Source of the DNA: Mycobacterium sp. 141 | Lineage (GTDB): Bacteria; Actinomycetota; Actinomycetes; Mycobacteriales; Mycobacteriaceae | NCBI RefSeq assembly: GCF_000382405.1 | Contig: NZ_KB908273.1 | Coordinates: forward strand, 28,442-92,441 | DNA length: 64,000 bases | Direction: 5' to 3' | Shown: positions 8,372 to 17,885 of the stretch, in pieces | Layout of the letters: the number at the start of each line of letters is the position of its first letter | How positions within the stretch are numbered: the stretch's first letter is position 1 | Program-made: the position numbers and the translations under genes | The notes under the pieces: model-generated | Database searches by the model: none | What the model saw: the letters and a program-made list of their open reading frames with translations, nothing else | What the model was told of the DNA's origin: nothing

Positions 8372-8647
8372 ATGTTCGTCTGCATGTGTACCGGAGTCAC
8401 CAGCCACGTGGTCAATGAAGTCGTGGCGGCCGGAGCCACCACCTCCAAGCAGATTGCGGATGCCTGCGGCGCGGGCATCGACTGCGGCCGGTGTCGGCGC
8501 ACCATCCGTGCGATCATCGCCGCCCACCAGGCCAACGGGTGCCCGACCCCATTCAACGGCTGCCCGGCGCGCAGCAAGGCCTCACCCCGGCTCTGCGGCG
8601 AGATCGTGGCATCCGCTTCGGACAACGGGACCGGAAGCGCTTCCTGA
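8372..8647 (+). CDS. bfd: bacterioferritin-associated ferredoxin (Bfd-like)
   Basis: A 91-residue [2Fe-2S] protein. The Bfd-type ligands are clear: CMC near the N-terminus (residues 4 and 6) and the CGRC pair near residues 38-41, within GAGIDCGRCRRTI. Bfd binds bacterioferritin and passes electrons that free stored iron. The first ~60 residues make the domain. The remaining ~30 carry extra Cys residues (NGCP, RLCGE) not needed for the cluster. Start ATG 8372 is 12 bp after the preceding gene, with GGTGAG upstream. The nearby bfrA on the other strand supports the role. Confidence 0.88.
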   Translation: MFVCMCTGVTSHVVNEVVAAGATTSKQIADACGAGIDCGRCRRTIRAIIAAHQANGCPTPFNGCPARSKASPRLCGEIVASASDNGTGSAS

Positions 8648-8731
8648 ATCGCGGCGGCATACCCCAGGCGATTCGCGCCACTTGACCGCGGTTGGCGACG
8701 TACCCGGGCGCACAGGCGCGAGAATGGGCGG

Positions 8732-10729
8732 GTGCAGACCGGTGGACAGGCAGCAGACGCGCTGCGGCTGAGCCCTCCCGACGCGGGGGCGGTGGCGCGC
8801 AGCCTGATCGGCACCCTCGTGTTCACCGGGCTGGCGCTCTACGCCATCTCGACCCCCGCGGCCATGTGGACCCTGGGCGCCGGGGTGATCGCCGGCGCCA
8901 TCGCGCTGCAGCGCAGCCCCGGCGGGCGGGTGCCCCTCGTGGTGACCGCATCGGTCGAGTTGGCCGCCGTGGTGCTGCTCGCGGTGTTGAGCGGCGCGCA
9001 CAGTGCGCTGTTCATCATCGTGGTCGGACTGTGGTGTTTTGCCGCCGGGATGCAGTGGTCGCTGGGCGCCAACGCCGGCCTGGTCGCTTCCGCCGCCAGT
9101 GCACTGCTGGTGATCGCTCCGGCGAATGCACCGACGTGGGCAGACATCCTGCTCACCCCCGTCCTGGTCCTGGCCACCGGTCTGCTGCAGGCGGCGCTCA
9201 TCGCGGTGCGGCCACCGCGTCGGTGGCGGGCCCAACGGGAGGGACTGACCCGCGCCTACCGGTCGCTGGCCGCCGATGCCCGCAGCGTGGCCGCGGACTG
9301 TGCTGCCGATGTCGAGGACGCGCCGATGACCTGGCTGCGCGAAGTGTTCGCCAATTCTCAGGTGAGCCAGCGGCCCCGGGCGTACCACGGCGGCTACCGG
9401 TTGCCCGAACGGCTTGCCGCAAGTCTGGCCTCGTTCCGCTCGACGGCGGGCGGTGACCGCGATGACGGTGTGCCGCAGCTGCTGGCCGCGGCAGCGGTGC
9501 TGCTCGATGCCATCGCCGCCCACGGCCACACCGCACGCCGCGACGCCGAGCATGCGCTGGTCCGTGTCGACGCCACCGCGGCTGCCGTGACCGGACCGGA
9601 AGCCACGCGCGCACATCGTTTCTCCGAGCAATTGCGAGAAGCGGCGGTGCTGCGGTTCGGGCAGCTGCACCGGCCGGACTTGATCGGGTCGCTGGCCTCG
9701 GCGCCTGCGGTCGTCCGGTCACACCTGACCTGGACGTCCCCGATCCTGCGACACGCCATCAGGCTGTCGGTGACCACTGCGATCGCTGTAGCGGCCACCC
9801 GGTACGGCACGCTGGGGCACGGCTGCTGGATGGCTTTGGCGGTGGTGGTCGTGCTGCGGCCGGAGACCGCGCATACCTATACGCGATGCGCCGGGCGGAT
9901 AGCGGGGCTCGCCGCGGGGATCATGGCCGCGTCGGCGCTGACGGTGTTCTGGCAGCCCGATGCGCTGGCCTCGGCGATCTGCGCCACGGTGGTCGTCGGA
10001 ATCGCCTACAGCGTGATCAGATACGGCTATCTCGCGGTGGTCGTCGCCATCGGAGCGGTCCTGGTGTTCACGGTGGGTGTCGGCGGGTTCTCGGAGTGGC
10101 CGGGGATTCTCGACCGGTTGTTCGGTGTGCTCATCGGAGGCGGGCTTGCGGTGATGGCCCACGTGCTGCTGCCCGACCACGCCCTGATCCGGTTGCGCCA
10201 GCGCGCCGGCGAGCTGCTGATGACCGAGATCGATTACGCGGCAATGGTGGTCACGGCGTTCGTGCACGAGGTGGACCACCCGGCCGAAGCACTGTCGGCG
10301 GCCTGGCAGCGGGCGTTTCGGGCCCGCGCGGCGTTCGAGGCGGCATGGGGTGCGGCGCGGCTGGACTCCCCCGCGCTGCGCCGGTGGCTGCGGTCCTACC
10401 GCACCGCGCTGAACGCCGTGACGAGCGCGTGCAGCACACTGGAGAACAGCCTGCCCACCCACCCATCGTCCGCGCTGGACTCCGAGTTCATCGCCGCGGT
10501 CGACGACTACATCGAGGCGTTGCGCGGGGCACCACCCAGTCCCGCGGTGCCGTGGAGCCTGGACACCGACGAACTGTCGGCCGCTCTGCACCGGATCCAC
10601 GACCTCGCATCGACGCTCGCTACCGACAACGGGGCGGCCCGCATCCTGGTGGGTGAGCTCACCACGATCACCGGCAGCGTGGCCGACATCGCGATCGACC
10701 GCGTCGAGGCCGTCCCGCATTCACGCTGA
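8732..10729 (+). CDS. FUSC-family integral membrane protein
   Basis: A 665-residue protein with the FUSC (fusaric acid resistance / aromatic acid exporter) architecture. An N-terminal bundle of about six hydrophobic helices (residues 25-160) is followed by a soluble helical region, then a second hydrophobic bundle (about 345-480, including GHGCWMALAVVVVLRPETAHTY-type residues typical of FUSC_2), then a soluble C-terminus. GTG 8732 is the start, just after the bfd region, with GAATGGGCGG upstream. Relatives export aromatic acids or support envelope functions. No substrate is indicated by neighbours. Confidence 0.8.
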   Translation: MQTGGQAADALRLSPPDAGAVARSLIGTLVFTGLALYAISTPAAMWTLGAGVIAGAIALQRSPGGRVPLVVTASVELAAVVLLAVLSGAHSALFIIVVGLWCFAAGMQWSLGANAGLVASAASALLVIAPANAPTWADILLTPVLVLATGLLQAALIAVRPPRRWRAQREGLTRAYRSLAADARSVAADCAADVEDAPMTWLREVFANSQVSQRPRAYHGGYRLPERLAASLASFRSTAGGDRDDGVPQLLAAAAVLLDAIAAHGHTARRDAEHALVRVDATAAAVTGPEATRAHRFSEQLREAAVLRFGQLHRPDLIGSLASAPAVVRSHLTWTSPILRHAIRLSVTTAIAVAATRYGTLGHGCWMALAVVVVLRPETAHTYTRCAGRIAGLAAGIMAASALTVFWQPDALASAICATVVVGIAYSVIRYGYLAVVVAIGAVLVFTVGVGGFSEWPGILDRLFGVLIGGGLAVMAHVLLPDHALIRLRQRAGELLMTEIDYAAMVVTAFVHEVDHPAEALSAAWQRAFRARAAFEAAWGAARLDSPALRRWLRSYRTALNAVTSACSTLENSLPTHPSSALDSEFIAAVDDYIEALRGAPPSPAVPWSLDTDELSAALHRIHDLASTLATDNGAARILVGELTTITGSVADIAIDRVEAVPHSR

Positions 10730-10825
10730 CGCCGGTCGGCTCCTAGCCCACGTCGTCGGCAGCACCGAGGTAAAAGTCGGTAGGCGGCTGACCGTCGTTG
10801 TGGCCCGGACTCACCGCCGCCACCG

Positions 10826-10831
10826 TAAACT
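10826..10831 (+). promoter_or_regulatory. -10 element of a leaderless promoter
   Basis: TAAACT ends 7 nt before the GTG at 10839. This is the usual spacing for mycobacterial leaderless mRNAs, and no Shine-Dalgarno is present. Confidence 0.6.
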
Positions 10832-10838
10832 CGCGACC

Positions 10839-11318
10839 GTGGCCATCAGCGACACTGACCTCAAACACCTGCGCAAATGCGTTGTACTCGCCCGTGAAGC
10901 TCTCGACGCCGGCGATCAACCGTTCGGATCGATCCTGGTCGACTACACCGGCACCACGGTGTTCGCCGACCGTAATCGGGTCAAGGACGGCGACGAGACC
11001 CAGCATCCCGAGTTCGCCATCGCTCGATGGGCAGCCGGACACCTCAGCCCGCAACGACGGGCCCGCACCACGGTGTACACCTCCGGCGAACACTGCCCGA
11101 TGTGCTCGGCGGCGCATGCCTGGGTCGGGCTGGGCCGCATCGTGTATGCCAGCTCCACGGCGCAGCTGACCGAATGGCTCACCGAATGGGGTGCCCCACC
11201 GGCGCCGGTGGCACCGCTGCCGATCACCACAGTGGCGCCCGGTGTCGAGGTGGACGGCCCGGCCCCCGAACTAGCCGAAGAGATGAAGGATCTGTACGCG
11301 GCGAAGTTTCGTGGCTGA
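10839..11318 (+). CDS. nucleoside/guanine deaminase-like zinc enzyme
   Basis: A 159-residue member of the cytidine/deoxycytidylate deaminase superfamily, cytoplasmic. Zinc ligands and catalytic Glu are visible: HPE in TQHPEFAIAR, and the Cys pair in EHCPMCSAAH. The layout (QPFGSILVDYTG before the HPE motif) is closest to guanine deaminase / tRNA-adenosine-deaminase-like enzymes that deaminate a purine or similar base. GTG 10839 is chosen from the leaderless promoter; upstream frame sequence is poor. The last 8 bp overlap the GH13 gene, so the two are probably cotranscribed, though their reactions are not obviously linked. Confidence 0.8.
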   Translation: MAISDTDLKHLRKCVVLAREALDAGDQPFGSILVDYTGTTVFADRNRVKDGDETQHPEFAIARWAAGHLSPQRRARTTVYTSGEHCPMCSAAHAWVGLGRIVYASSTAQLTEWLTEWGAPPAPVAPLPITTVAPGVEVDGPAPELAEEMKDLYAAKFRG

Positions 11319-12618
11319 GCCCGGGTGGGTGGCGCACGCCATCTGGTGGCAGATCTATCCGCTGGGCTTCGTCGGCGCGTTTCCCGCCGAGCCACCGCCA
11401 GCCCCCGACGAGCACCGCCTGCGCCGCGTCGTCGAATGGCTCGACCACGCCGTCGAACTCGGCGCCTCCGGCATCGCACTGGGCCCGATTTTCGCCTCGC
11501 GCACGCACGGTTACGACACCACCGATCACTTCCGCATCGATCCGAGACTCGGCGACGACGCCGATTTCGACGAGTTGGTGGCGCAGGCGCACCAGCGCGG
11601 GCTGCGCGTGCTGCTCGACGGCGTCTTCAACCACGTCGGCACCGACTTCGCGCGGTACCGCGAAGCGCTCGACGGCGGGCCCGACCACCCGGCATCAGCG
11701 TGGTTCCGTCGCCGCGGGGCGGAACGGCAGTTCGACACCTTCGAGGGACACGACGAACTGATCGCGCTCAACCACGCCAACCCTGAAGTGGTGGAATACA
11801 CGGCCGGGGTGCTGCGGCACTGGTTGGGCCGGGGTGCGGATGGCTGGCGGCTGGACGCCGCGTATGCAGTGCCGGACCGGTTCTGGGCACGGGTATTGCC
11901 GAGAGTGCGCCAGGATTACGCAGAGGCGTGGTTCGTCGGCGAGGTGATCCACGGCGACTACTCGGCCACCGTCAGCGCCTCCACCTTCGATTCCGTCACC
12001 CAGTACGAACTCTGGAAGGCCATCTGGAGCAGTCTCAACGATGGAAACTTCCATGAGCTGGACTGGGGGCTGCAGCGCCACAACGGTTTTCTCGACACAT
12101 TCGTCCCGATGACGTTCGTCGGCAATCACGATGTCACCCGGATCGCCAGCCAGCTGACCAACCCGGACCATCTCGAACATGCGCTGGTCATCCTGCTCAC
12201 CACGGGCGGAACCCCGAGCATTTACGCGGGTGACGAGTCGGCCTACCGCGGTGTCAAAGAGGAGCGTCGCGGCGGAGACGACGCGGTCCGTCCCGAATTC
12301 GATTCTCCCCCTGAGGATTCCGACGCCCTGCGATTCCACCGCTATCTGATCGGGTTGCGTCGGCGCCACCCGTGGCTGCACACCGCGACGACGGCCGCGC
12401 TGAAACTGACCAACACGCAGTACATCTACCGAAGCACCGCTGCCGAGAAAACACTGATCGTCGCCCTCAACGTCGACGACGCCGCGCTGACGGTGTCGCT
12501 GCCGGAGCTGGGAGTGTCCTCCGGGACAGTGATCGCAGGCTCGGGTGCCCCGGCGCACACCGATATCGTGACCACCGAGGTGAGCCCGCACGGATGGCTG
12601 ATCATCGAGCCACACTGA
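11311..12618 (+). CDS. glycoside hydrolase family 13 (alpha-amylase-type) enzyme
   Basis: A 435-residue cytoplasmic GH13 enzyme with a (beta/alpha)8 barrel and a short C-terminal beta domain. The four conserved regions are present: DGVFNHVG, GWRLDAAY (nucleophile Asp), FVGEVIHG (acid Glu) and FVGNHDVTR (transition-state Asp). No signal peptide, so its substrate is internal, such as a maltodextrin, trehalose-type sugar or glycogen fragment. The N-terminus starts directly at the barrel (AIWWQIYPLGF). GTG 11311 overlaps the deaminase end by 8 bp. The exact bond specificity cannot be told from sequence alone. Confidence 0.87.
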   Translation: MAEPGWVAHAIWWQIYPLGFVGAFPAEPPPAPDEHRLRRVVEWLDHAVELGASGIALGPIFASRTHGYDTTDHFRIDPRLGDDADFDELVAQAHQRGLRVLLDGVFNHVGTDFARYREALDGGPDHPASAWFRRRGAERQFDTFEGHDELIALNHANPEVVEYTAGVLRHWLGRGADGWRLDAAYAVPDRFWARVLPRVRQDYAEAWFVGEVIHGDYSATVSASTFDSVTQYELWKAIWSSLNDGNFHELDWGLQRHNGFLDTFVPMTFVGNHDVTRIASQLTNPDHLEHALVILLTTGGTPSIYAGDESAYRGVKEERRGGDDAVRPEFDSPPEDSDALRFHRYLIGLRRRHPWLHTATTAALKLTNTQYIYRSTAAEKTLIVALNVDDAALTVSLPELGVSSGTVIAGSGAPAHTDIVTTEVSPHGWLIIEPH

Positions 12619-13050
12619 GCATCTCAAGGGTCACGGGATCGCCGAGTCCGTCGTAGAACTTGTCCAGTACGGCCCGGAAGTCCGCCAGTTCGTCAAAGTC
12701 TGTGGCAACTGCTGCGAAGAGTGTCATGCAGGACCGGACCTTGAGGCAGTCTGGCCAGCCGAAGATCTGCTCGGCGGTGCGTCCGTCAACCGCCGTCACC
12801 AACCGCGCACATTCCCGCAACCGCGGCCCCAACGTCGGGTGCTTCAGATAGTCCAGTGCCTCCTGCCGCGACGCGATGCCGTAGTGGTGCGCCGTCGAGC
12901 TGCGGCCGAGCCCGCGTAACTGCGGGAAGTGAACCAGATCCAGTGACTGCGCTTGCGGCCCGCCCGCAACTCGGCGAGCACGGTCGGATAGACGCGCTCT
13001 TGCACCTCAGTGAAGCGACGCAGATCATCCGAGTCGTCTTCGGTGACCAT
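12602..13050 (-). pseudogene. DUF1810 family gene broken by a one-base deletion
   Basis: Two minus-strand frames together make one DUF1810 (calpastatin-like) protein of about 148 residues. The first frame, from ATG 13050, gives DDLRRFTEVQERVYPTVL and RKRSHWIWFT, then loses homology. The second frame resumes with FPQLRGLGRSSTAHHYGIA and continues through LGPRLRECARL, EQIFGWPDCLK and SCMTLFAAVA to TGA at 12602. The join is near 12929-12931: family proteins read HWxWFxFPQL, but one base of the WF-x-F codons is missing. Either the gene is inactive or the base was lost in sequencing. Its end overlaps the convergent GH13 gene by 17 bp. The family's function is unknown. Confidence 0.8.
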
Positions 13051-13142
13051 ATGTCGAATGTCGCACAGATATCCCCCGACCGGCACAGGCTTGGCGGGAA
13101 AGCGCTGAGCCCGCCGAAGCGCACAGCTAGTGTTCCCTTTCG

Positions 13143-15311
13143 ATGACGACCGCAGCCGAACCCCCGGATCCGAAGACGCCCGCGCGCAGGCAGAGGCACC
13201 AGCGCCATCGCATCCTGTCCCGGATCAGCATTCAGTCCAAGCTGCTGGCCATGCTGTTGGTGACCAGCGTGCTGTCGGCGGCTGTGGTCGGAGCCATCGG
13301 ATATCAGTCGGGCCGGAGTTCGCTACGCGATTCGGTGTTCGATCGGCTGACCGAGATTCGCTCGGCGCAAGGGCGCCAACTGGAGGCGGAGTTTAGCTAT
13401 CTGCGAGATTCACTGGTGGTGTACACCCGGGGCACCACCGCCACCGACGCCGTACGGGCGTTCACGGCCGGGTTCGACCAGCTCAACAACGCAGTGATCA
13501 CGCCGGCCCAGCAGCAAGCGATCGTCGACTACTACCAGAACCAGTTCGCCCAGGCGGAAAAAGCCCAGACTGGAAACGACATCAATGTGGCCGCGCTGCT
13601 GCCCACGTCCAATCCGCAGAGGTATCTGCAAGCCAATTACACGGCACCGTTCGGCAACTGGGATGCGTCGCTGAAGTTCTCCGACGCCCACGACGGCAGC
13701 GCCTGGTCTGCGGCTTGCGCACGGTTCAACGACTACTTCCGCACCATCGTCGACCGGTTCAAATTCGAGGACGCACTGCTGCTCGATACCCGCGGCAACG
13801 TGGTGTACAGCGCCTACAAAGGGGTGGACCTCGGCACCAACGTCTACACCGGTCCGTACCGCGGCGGTGGGCTCACCGACGCGTACCAGCGGGCACTCGC
13901 GTCGAACGCCATCGATTATGTCGGCGTCACCGATTTCGGCGACTACCAACCGGCCTCGGCTCCGACCGCATGGATGGTCTCGCCGGTTGGAACCGAAGGT
14001 CGGGTGGAAGGCGTGCTGGCCCTGCAGCTTCCGATAACCGCCGTGAACCGGGTCATGACGGCCGACCGGAAATGGGAACCTGCCGGCATGGGCGCGACCG
14101 GTGAGACGTTCCTGGTCGGACCGGACGCACGGATGCGATCGAACTCCCGGCTCTTTGTCGAGAACCGCGACCAGTACAAGAAGGACGTCGTCGATGCCGG
14201 CACGCCGCCCGACGTCGCGGAGTCGGCGATTCGCCAGGGCGGCACCACCCTGGTCCAACCGATAGCCGGCGAGGCCGCTCGACGGGCTCAGCGCGGCGAG
14301 ACCGGCACCCTCATCGACGTCGACTACCTGGGCCACGAGACGCTACAGTCTTACGCCCCGGTGAACCTGCCGGGTCTGAACTGGGTGGTGATCGCCAAGA
14401 TCGACACCACCGAGGCATTCGCTCCCGTGACGGCGTTCACCCGGACCCTCGTACTCTCGACCGTGGCGATGATCCTCGTGGTTTGCGTCGCCGCCATCGT
14501 TCTCGCGCGGTTCTTCGTGCGGCCTATCCGGCGGTTGGAGGCCGGCGCCCAGCAGATCAGCTCGGGAGACTACGGAGCATCGCTACCAGTGCTGTCCCGT
14601 GATGAATTCGGCGATCTGACAGTCGCCTTCAACGACATGAGCCGCAATCTGCGGATCAAGGAGGATCTGCTCACCGAACAGCGCAACGAAAACGATCGGC
14701 TACTGCGGTCGATGATGCCCGAACCGGTGGTCCAGCGGTATCGCGAAGGCGAGGAGACCATCGCCCAGGACCATCACAATGTGTCGGTCATCTTCGCCGA
14801 CCTCATCGGTCTCGACGTGCTGTCCGCCGACCTGAGCTCGGACGAAGTGCTGAGCATCGTCAACAAGCTCGTGAGGCAATTCGACGCCGCCGCGGACAAC
14901 CTCGGCGTCGAGCAGGTGCGCACCCTGCACAACGGATACCTGGCCAGCTGCGGACTGACTGTCCCCAGGCTCGACAATGTCCGCCGCACAGTGGATTTCG
15001 CGGTGGAGATGCAGCGCATCGTGGACCGGTTCTGCGCCGAATCCGGCTGCGACCTCAAGCTCCGGGCCGGCATCGACACCGGTACCGTCAGCAGCGGCCT
15101 GATCGGCCGCTCCAGCCTGGCCTACGACATGTGGGGCGCTGCCGTGGACCTGGCCTACCAGGTCAGGAGTGGTTCACCCCAACCCGGAATCTATGTGTCC
15201 GGCCGTGTGCACGACGCCACCCAGGATGTCCGGCAGTACACCGCGGCCGGATCGATCACCGTCGCCGACACCGAGGAACCCATCTGGCGGCTCGCGGAGC
15301 GTCAGCAATGA
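13143..15311 (+). CDS. receptor-type class III cyclase homologue with degenerate active site
   Basis: A 722-residue membrane protein. TM1 lies at about residues 33-53, followed by a ~380-residue extracytoplasmic sensor region of dCache-like look (LLDTRGNVVYSAYKG, GATGETFLVGPD), TM2 at about 434-456, a HAMP domain (RPIRRLEAGAQQIS...EFGDLTVAFNDM), and a C-terminal class III cyclase domain from about 540. The first metal Asp is kept (VIFADL). The second metal site, normally KTxGDAY, reads RTLHNGY, and the normal VNxAxR reads VDLAYQV, so the second Asp and the transition-state Arg are lost. It is probably a poor or inactive cyclase. It overlaps the MscS gene by 4 bp. M. tuberculosis Rv2435c-Rv2434c is a similar pair, from memory. 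Confidence 0.85.
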   Translation: MTTAAEPPDPKTPARRQRHQRHRILSRISIQSKLLAMLLVTSVLSAAVVGAIGYQSGRSSLRDSVFDRLTEIRSAQGRQLEAEFSYLRDSLVVYTRGTTATDAVRAFTAGFDQLNNAVITPAQQQAIVDYYQNQFAQAEKAQTGNDINVAALLPTSNPQRYLQANYTAPFGNWDASLKFSDAHDGSAWSAACARFNDYFRTIVDRFKFEDALLLDTRGNVVYSAYKGVDLGTNVYTGPYRGGGLTDAYQRALASNAIDYVGVTDFGDYQPASAPTAWMVSPVGTEGRVEGVLALQLPITAVNRVMTADRKWEPAGMGATGETFLVGPDARMRSNSRLFVENRDQYKKDVVDAGTPPDVAESAIRQGGTTLVQPIAGEAARRAQRGETGTLIDVDYLGHETLQSYAPVNLPGLNWVVIAKIDTTEAFAPVTAFTRTLVLSTVAMILVVCVAAIVLARFFVRPIRRLEAGAQQISSGDYGASLPVLSRDEFGDLTVAFNDMSRNLRIKEDLLTEQRNENDRLLRSMMPEPVVQRYREGEETIAQDHHNVSVIFADLIGLDVLSADLSSDEVLSIVNKLVRQFDAAADNLGVEQVRTLHNGYLASCGLTVPRLDNVRRTVDFAVEMQRIVDRFCAESGCDLKLRAGIDTGTVSSGLIGRSSLAYDMWGAAVDLAYQVRSGSPQPGIYVSGRVHDATQDVRQYTAAGSITVADTEEPIWRLAERQQ

Positions 15312-16708
15312 GAAGCGTGCTTGAGACCGATTGGTTCTACTGGGCACTGGGCGTCGCAATCGGGCTGCCCGTCGGGCTGGTGGTATTGACCGAGCTGCAC
15401 AACACGCTGACCCGCCGCGACAGCTATCTGGCCCGGCCGGTCGGACTGGTGCGCAACTACATTCTGCCGCTGGGCGCTCTGCTGATCCTGATGGTGAAGG
15501 GCGGCAACATCTCAGGCGAGACCACCACAGTGCGGATCGTCGCCACGGTGTTCGGTTTCGTGGTGATGGTTCTGCTGCTCTCCGGGCTCAACGCCACCTT
15601 GTTCCAGGGCGCTCCGGACGGCAGCTGGCGCAAGCGAATTCCATCGATCTTCCTCGACGTCGCGCGGTTCGCCCTGATCGCGATCGGCATCGGCATGATC
15701 TTCGCCTACATCTGGGGGGCCAATGTCGGTGGTTTGTTCACCGCGCTGGGCGTCACCTCGATCGTGCTCGGCCTGGCGCTGCAGAATTCCGTGGGCCAGA
15801 TCATCTCCGGTCTGCTCTTGCTGTTCGAGCAGCCGTTCCAGCTCGGCGATTGGCTCGACACCCCGTCGGCCCGCGGCCGGGTCGTCGAAGTCAACTGGCG
15901 GGCAACGCACATCGATACCGGCAGCGGGATGCAGATCACGCCCAACTCGGTGCTGGCCGGGGCGTCGTTCACCAATCTGAGCCGGCCTGAACTGTCCCAC
16001 TCACTGAGCATCGTCAGCGTATTCCGCGCATCGGATCCGCCCGACCGGGTGTGCGAGCTGCTCACGCATACGGCCCTGCAGTTGCCGCAGGGCCGCGGCG
16101 GTGCGGTGCCCCGGGCCGTGCCGCTCGGCGGGAACCAGTACAGGACCACCATCCCGCTAGGCGGCCCTGCCGAAGATACCGCCGCCCGGGCCACCTTCCT
16201 GCGCTGGATCTGGTATGCGGCGCGGCGTGGGGGACTCCACCTGGACGATGTCGACGACGACTTCGCCACTCCGGAGCGGATGGCCAAGGCAGTGCGGCTG
16301 GTCGCACCGACCTTCCGGCTCAACCACACCGAACAGCAAGACGTTCTCGGTCATGCCAGTCTGACGCGATTCGGCGCGGACGAAGCCGTCGAGACCATCG
16401 GCGAGGTGCCCGAGCAAATGAGTTTCATCGTGCAAGGACAGATCCAGGTGACGGCGATCGGCGACGAGGGCGCCCTGATTCCGGTGCGGGTCCTGCGCCA
16501 AGGAGATTTCTTCGGACAGACCACACTGACCCGGGAGGCTGTGCTGGCGTCGGCCCATGCGGTCGGGGAAGTAACGGTCCTTCAGATCGAGCGGGACTTC
16601 TTGGAGGAACTGGTGCTGCGCAACCACCGGCTGTTGCACGACATCGACCGCGTAATCGAGGAACGCCGGGCCCGCGTCAAGCATGTACTTGCCGCAGGCG
16701 GGCGCTGA
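15308..16708 (+). CDS. MscS-type channel with C-terminal cyclic-nucleotide-binding-like domain
   Basis: A 466-residue inner-membrane protein. Several TM helices precede the MscS pore helix and beta domain (ALGVTSIVLGLALQNSVGQII, then LLFEQPFQLGDWL, then ITPNSVL). Residues about 330-440 form a CNB-like beta roll. Its phosphate-binding cassette, normally GE-x-A-L...R-x-A, reads GDFFGQTTL and then VLASAHAVGEV. The conserved Glu and Arg that hold the cyclic phosphate are not there. The ATG at 15308 overlaps the cyclase stop (ATGA), so the two are translationally coupled. Bacterial channels of this type have been studied as cyclic-nucleotide-gated MscS homologues. This one may be gated by another ligand or by the cyclase homologue. 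Confidence 0.87.
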   Translation: MRSVLETDWFYWALGVAIGLPVGLVVLTELHNTLTRRDSYLARPVGLVRNYILPLGALLILMVKGGNISGETTTVRIVATVFGFVVMVLLLSGLNATLFQGAPDGSWRKRIPSIFLDVARFALIAIGIGMIFAYIWGANVGGLFTALGVTSIVLGLALQNSVGQIISGLLLLFEQPFQLGDWLDTPSARGRVVEVNWRATHIDTGSGMQITPNSVLAGASFTNLSRPELSHSLSIVSVFRASDPPDRVCELLTHTALQLPQGRGGAVPRAVPLGGNQYRTTIPLGGPAEDTAARATFLRWIWYAARRGGLHLDDVDDDFATPERMAKAVRLVAPTFRLNHTEQQDVLGHASLTRFGADEAVETIGEVPEQMSFIVQGQIQVTAIGDEGALIPVRVLRQGDFFGQTTLTREAVLASAHAVGEVTVLQIERDFLEELVLRNHRLLHDIDRVIEERRARVKHVLAAGGR

Positions 16709-16861
16709 CGGTCTCGGTGCTGAGTTCCAATCGTTAGCCAACCGCGATGCGCGGGCACGGTGTTGTTACGCGTGTGACTGGTGTGGCCCGTGATTCACTT
16801 TGCTCGCAAAAGCGACGGCAATTGCTTGTGGCATGCGAAGAAAGGTGGGTTGGTCGCCGTT

Positions 16862-17869
16862 ATGAAGTTCCTCAGAGACATGCGTGGCACGACAGCATGG
16901 ATCGCGTTGCGCCGATTGATGGTTGGTGTCATCGCGCTGCTGACGCTGCCCGGATTGGTCGGTATCGCCGGGGGGTCGGCGACCGCAGGAGCCTTCTCAC
17001 GGCCAGGGCTGCCTGTGGAGTACCTCGATGTGTTCTCTCCGTCGATGAACCGCAACATCCGTGTGCAATTCCAAGGCGGCGGACCGCACGCCGTGTATCT
17101 GCTCGACGGTCTGCGGGCCCAGGACGACTTCAACGGCTGGGACATCAATACCGCGGCGTTCGAGTGGTACTACGAGTCCGGCCTGTCCACGATCATGCCG
17201 GTCGGTGGGCAGTCCAGCTTCTACACCGATTGGTACCAGCCGTCGAAGGGTAACGGGCAGGACTACACCTACAAGTGGGAAACGTTCCTGACCAACGAGC
17301 TACCGGCCTGGCTGGCCGCCAATCGTGGTGTGTCGCAGACCGGTAACGCCGTCGTCGGTATCTCGATGGCCGGCAGTGCGGCACTGACCTACGCGATTTA
17401 CCACCCGGAACAGTTCATCTACGCGGGAACGCTGTCGGGCTTCCTGAACCCGTCCGAGGGCTGGTGGCCGATGCTGATCGGCCTGGCGATGAACGACGCG
17501 GGCGGTTACAACGCCGAAAGCATGTGGGGCCCGGCCACCGATCCGGCCTGGAAGCGCAACGACCCGATGGTCAACATCAACCAACTGGTCGCCAACAACA
17601 CGCGCATCTGGATCTATTGCGGCACCGGCACCCCGTCGGACCTCGATTCCGGGAACAACGGCGCGAACCTGATGGCCGCACAGTTCCTCGAAGGGCTGAC
17701 CCTGCGCACCAACGTCACATTCCGCGACAACTACATCGCGGCAGGCGGCCACAACGGAGTGTTCAACTTCCCGCCGAACGGCACACACAGCTGGGGCTAC
17801 TGGGGACAGCAGCTGCAGGAGATGAAGCCAGACATTCAGCGGGTATTGGGCGCTCAGTCCGCGACCTAG
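16862..17869 (+). CDS. antigen 85 family mycolyltransferase
   Basis: A 335-residue secreted enzyme that moves mycolates between trehalose mycolates and to arabinogalactan outside the membrane. A signal peptide covers about residues 1-45 (Arg-rich start, hydrophobic core, then ATAGAFSRPGLPVEYL). Nearly every Ag85 landmark is present: QFQGGGPHAVYLLDGLRAQDD, the nucleophile Ser in GISMAG, YKWETFLT, SGFLNPSEGWWP, WKRNDPMV, and the catalytic His in NGTHSWGYW. ATG 16862 gives a normal-length signal; an AAAGGTGGG lies about 15 nt upstream. It is probably one of several fbp paralogues. I cannot assign it to A, B or C. Confidence 0.95.
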   Translation: MKFLRDMRGTTAWIALRRLMVGVIALLTLPGLVGIAGGSATAGAFSRPGLPVEYLDVFSPSMNRNIRVQFQGGGPHAVYLLDGLRAQDDFNGWDINTAAFEWYYESGLSTIMPVGGQSSFYTDWYQPSKGNGQDYTYKWETFLTNELPAWLAANRGVSQTGNAVVGISMAGSAALTYAIYHPEQFIYAGTLSGFLNPSEGWWPMLIGLAMNDAGGYNAESMWGPATDPAWKRNDPMVNINQLVANNTRIWIYCGTGTPSDLDSGNNGANLMAAQFLEGLTLRTNVTFRDNYIAAGGHNGVFNFPPNGTHSWGYWGQQLQEMKPDIQRVLGAQSAT

Positions 17870-17885
17870 AACAGATCCACCCACC

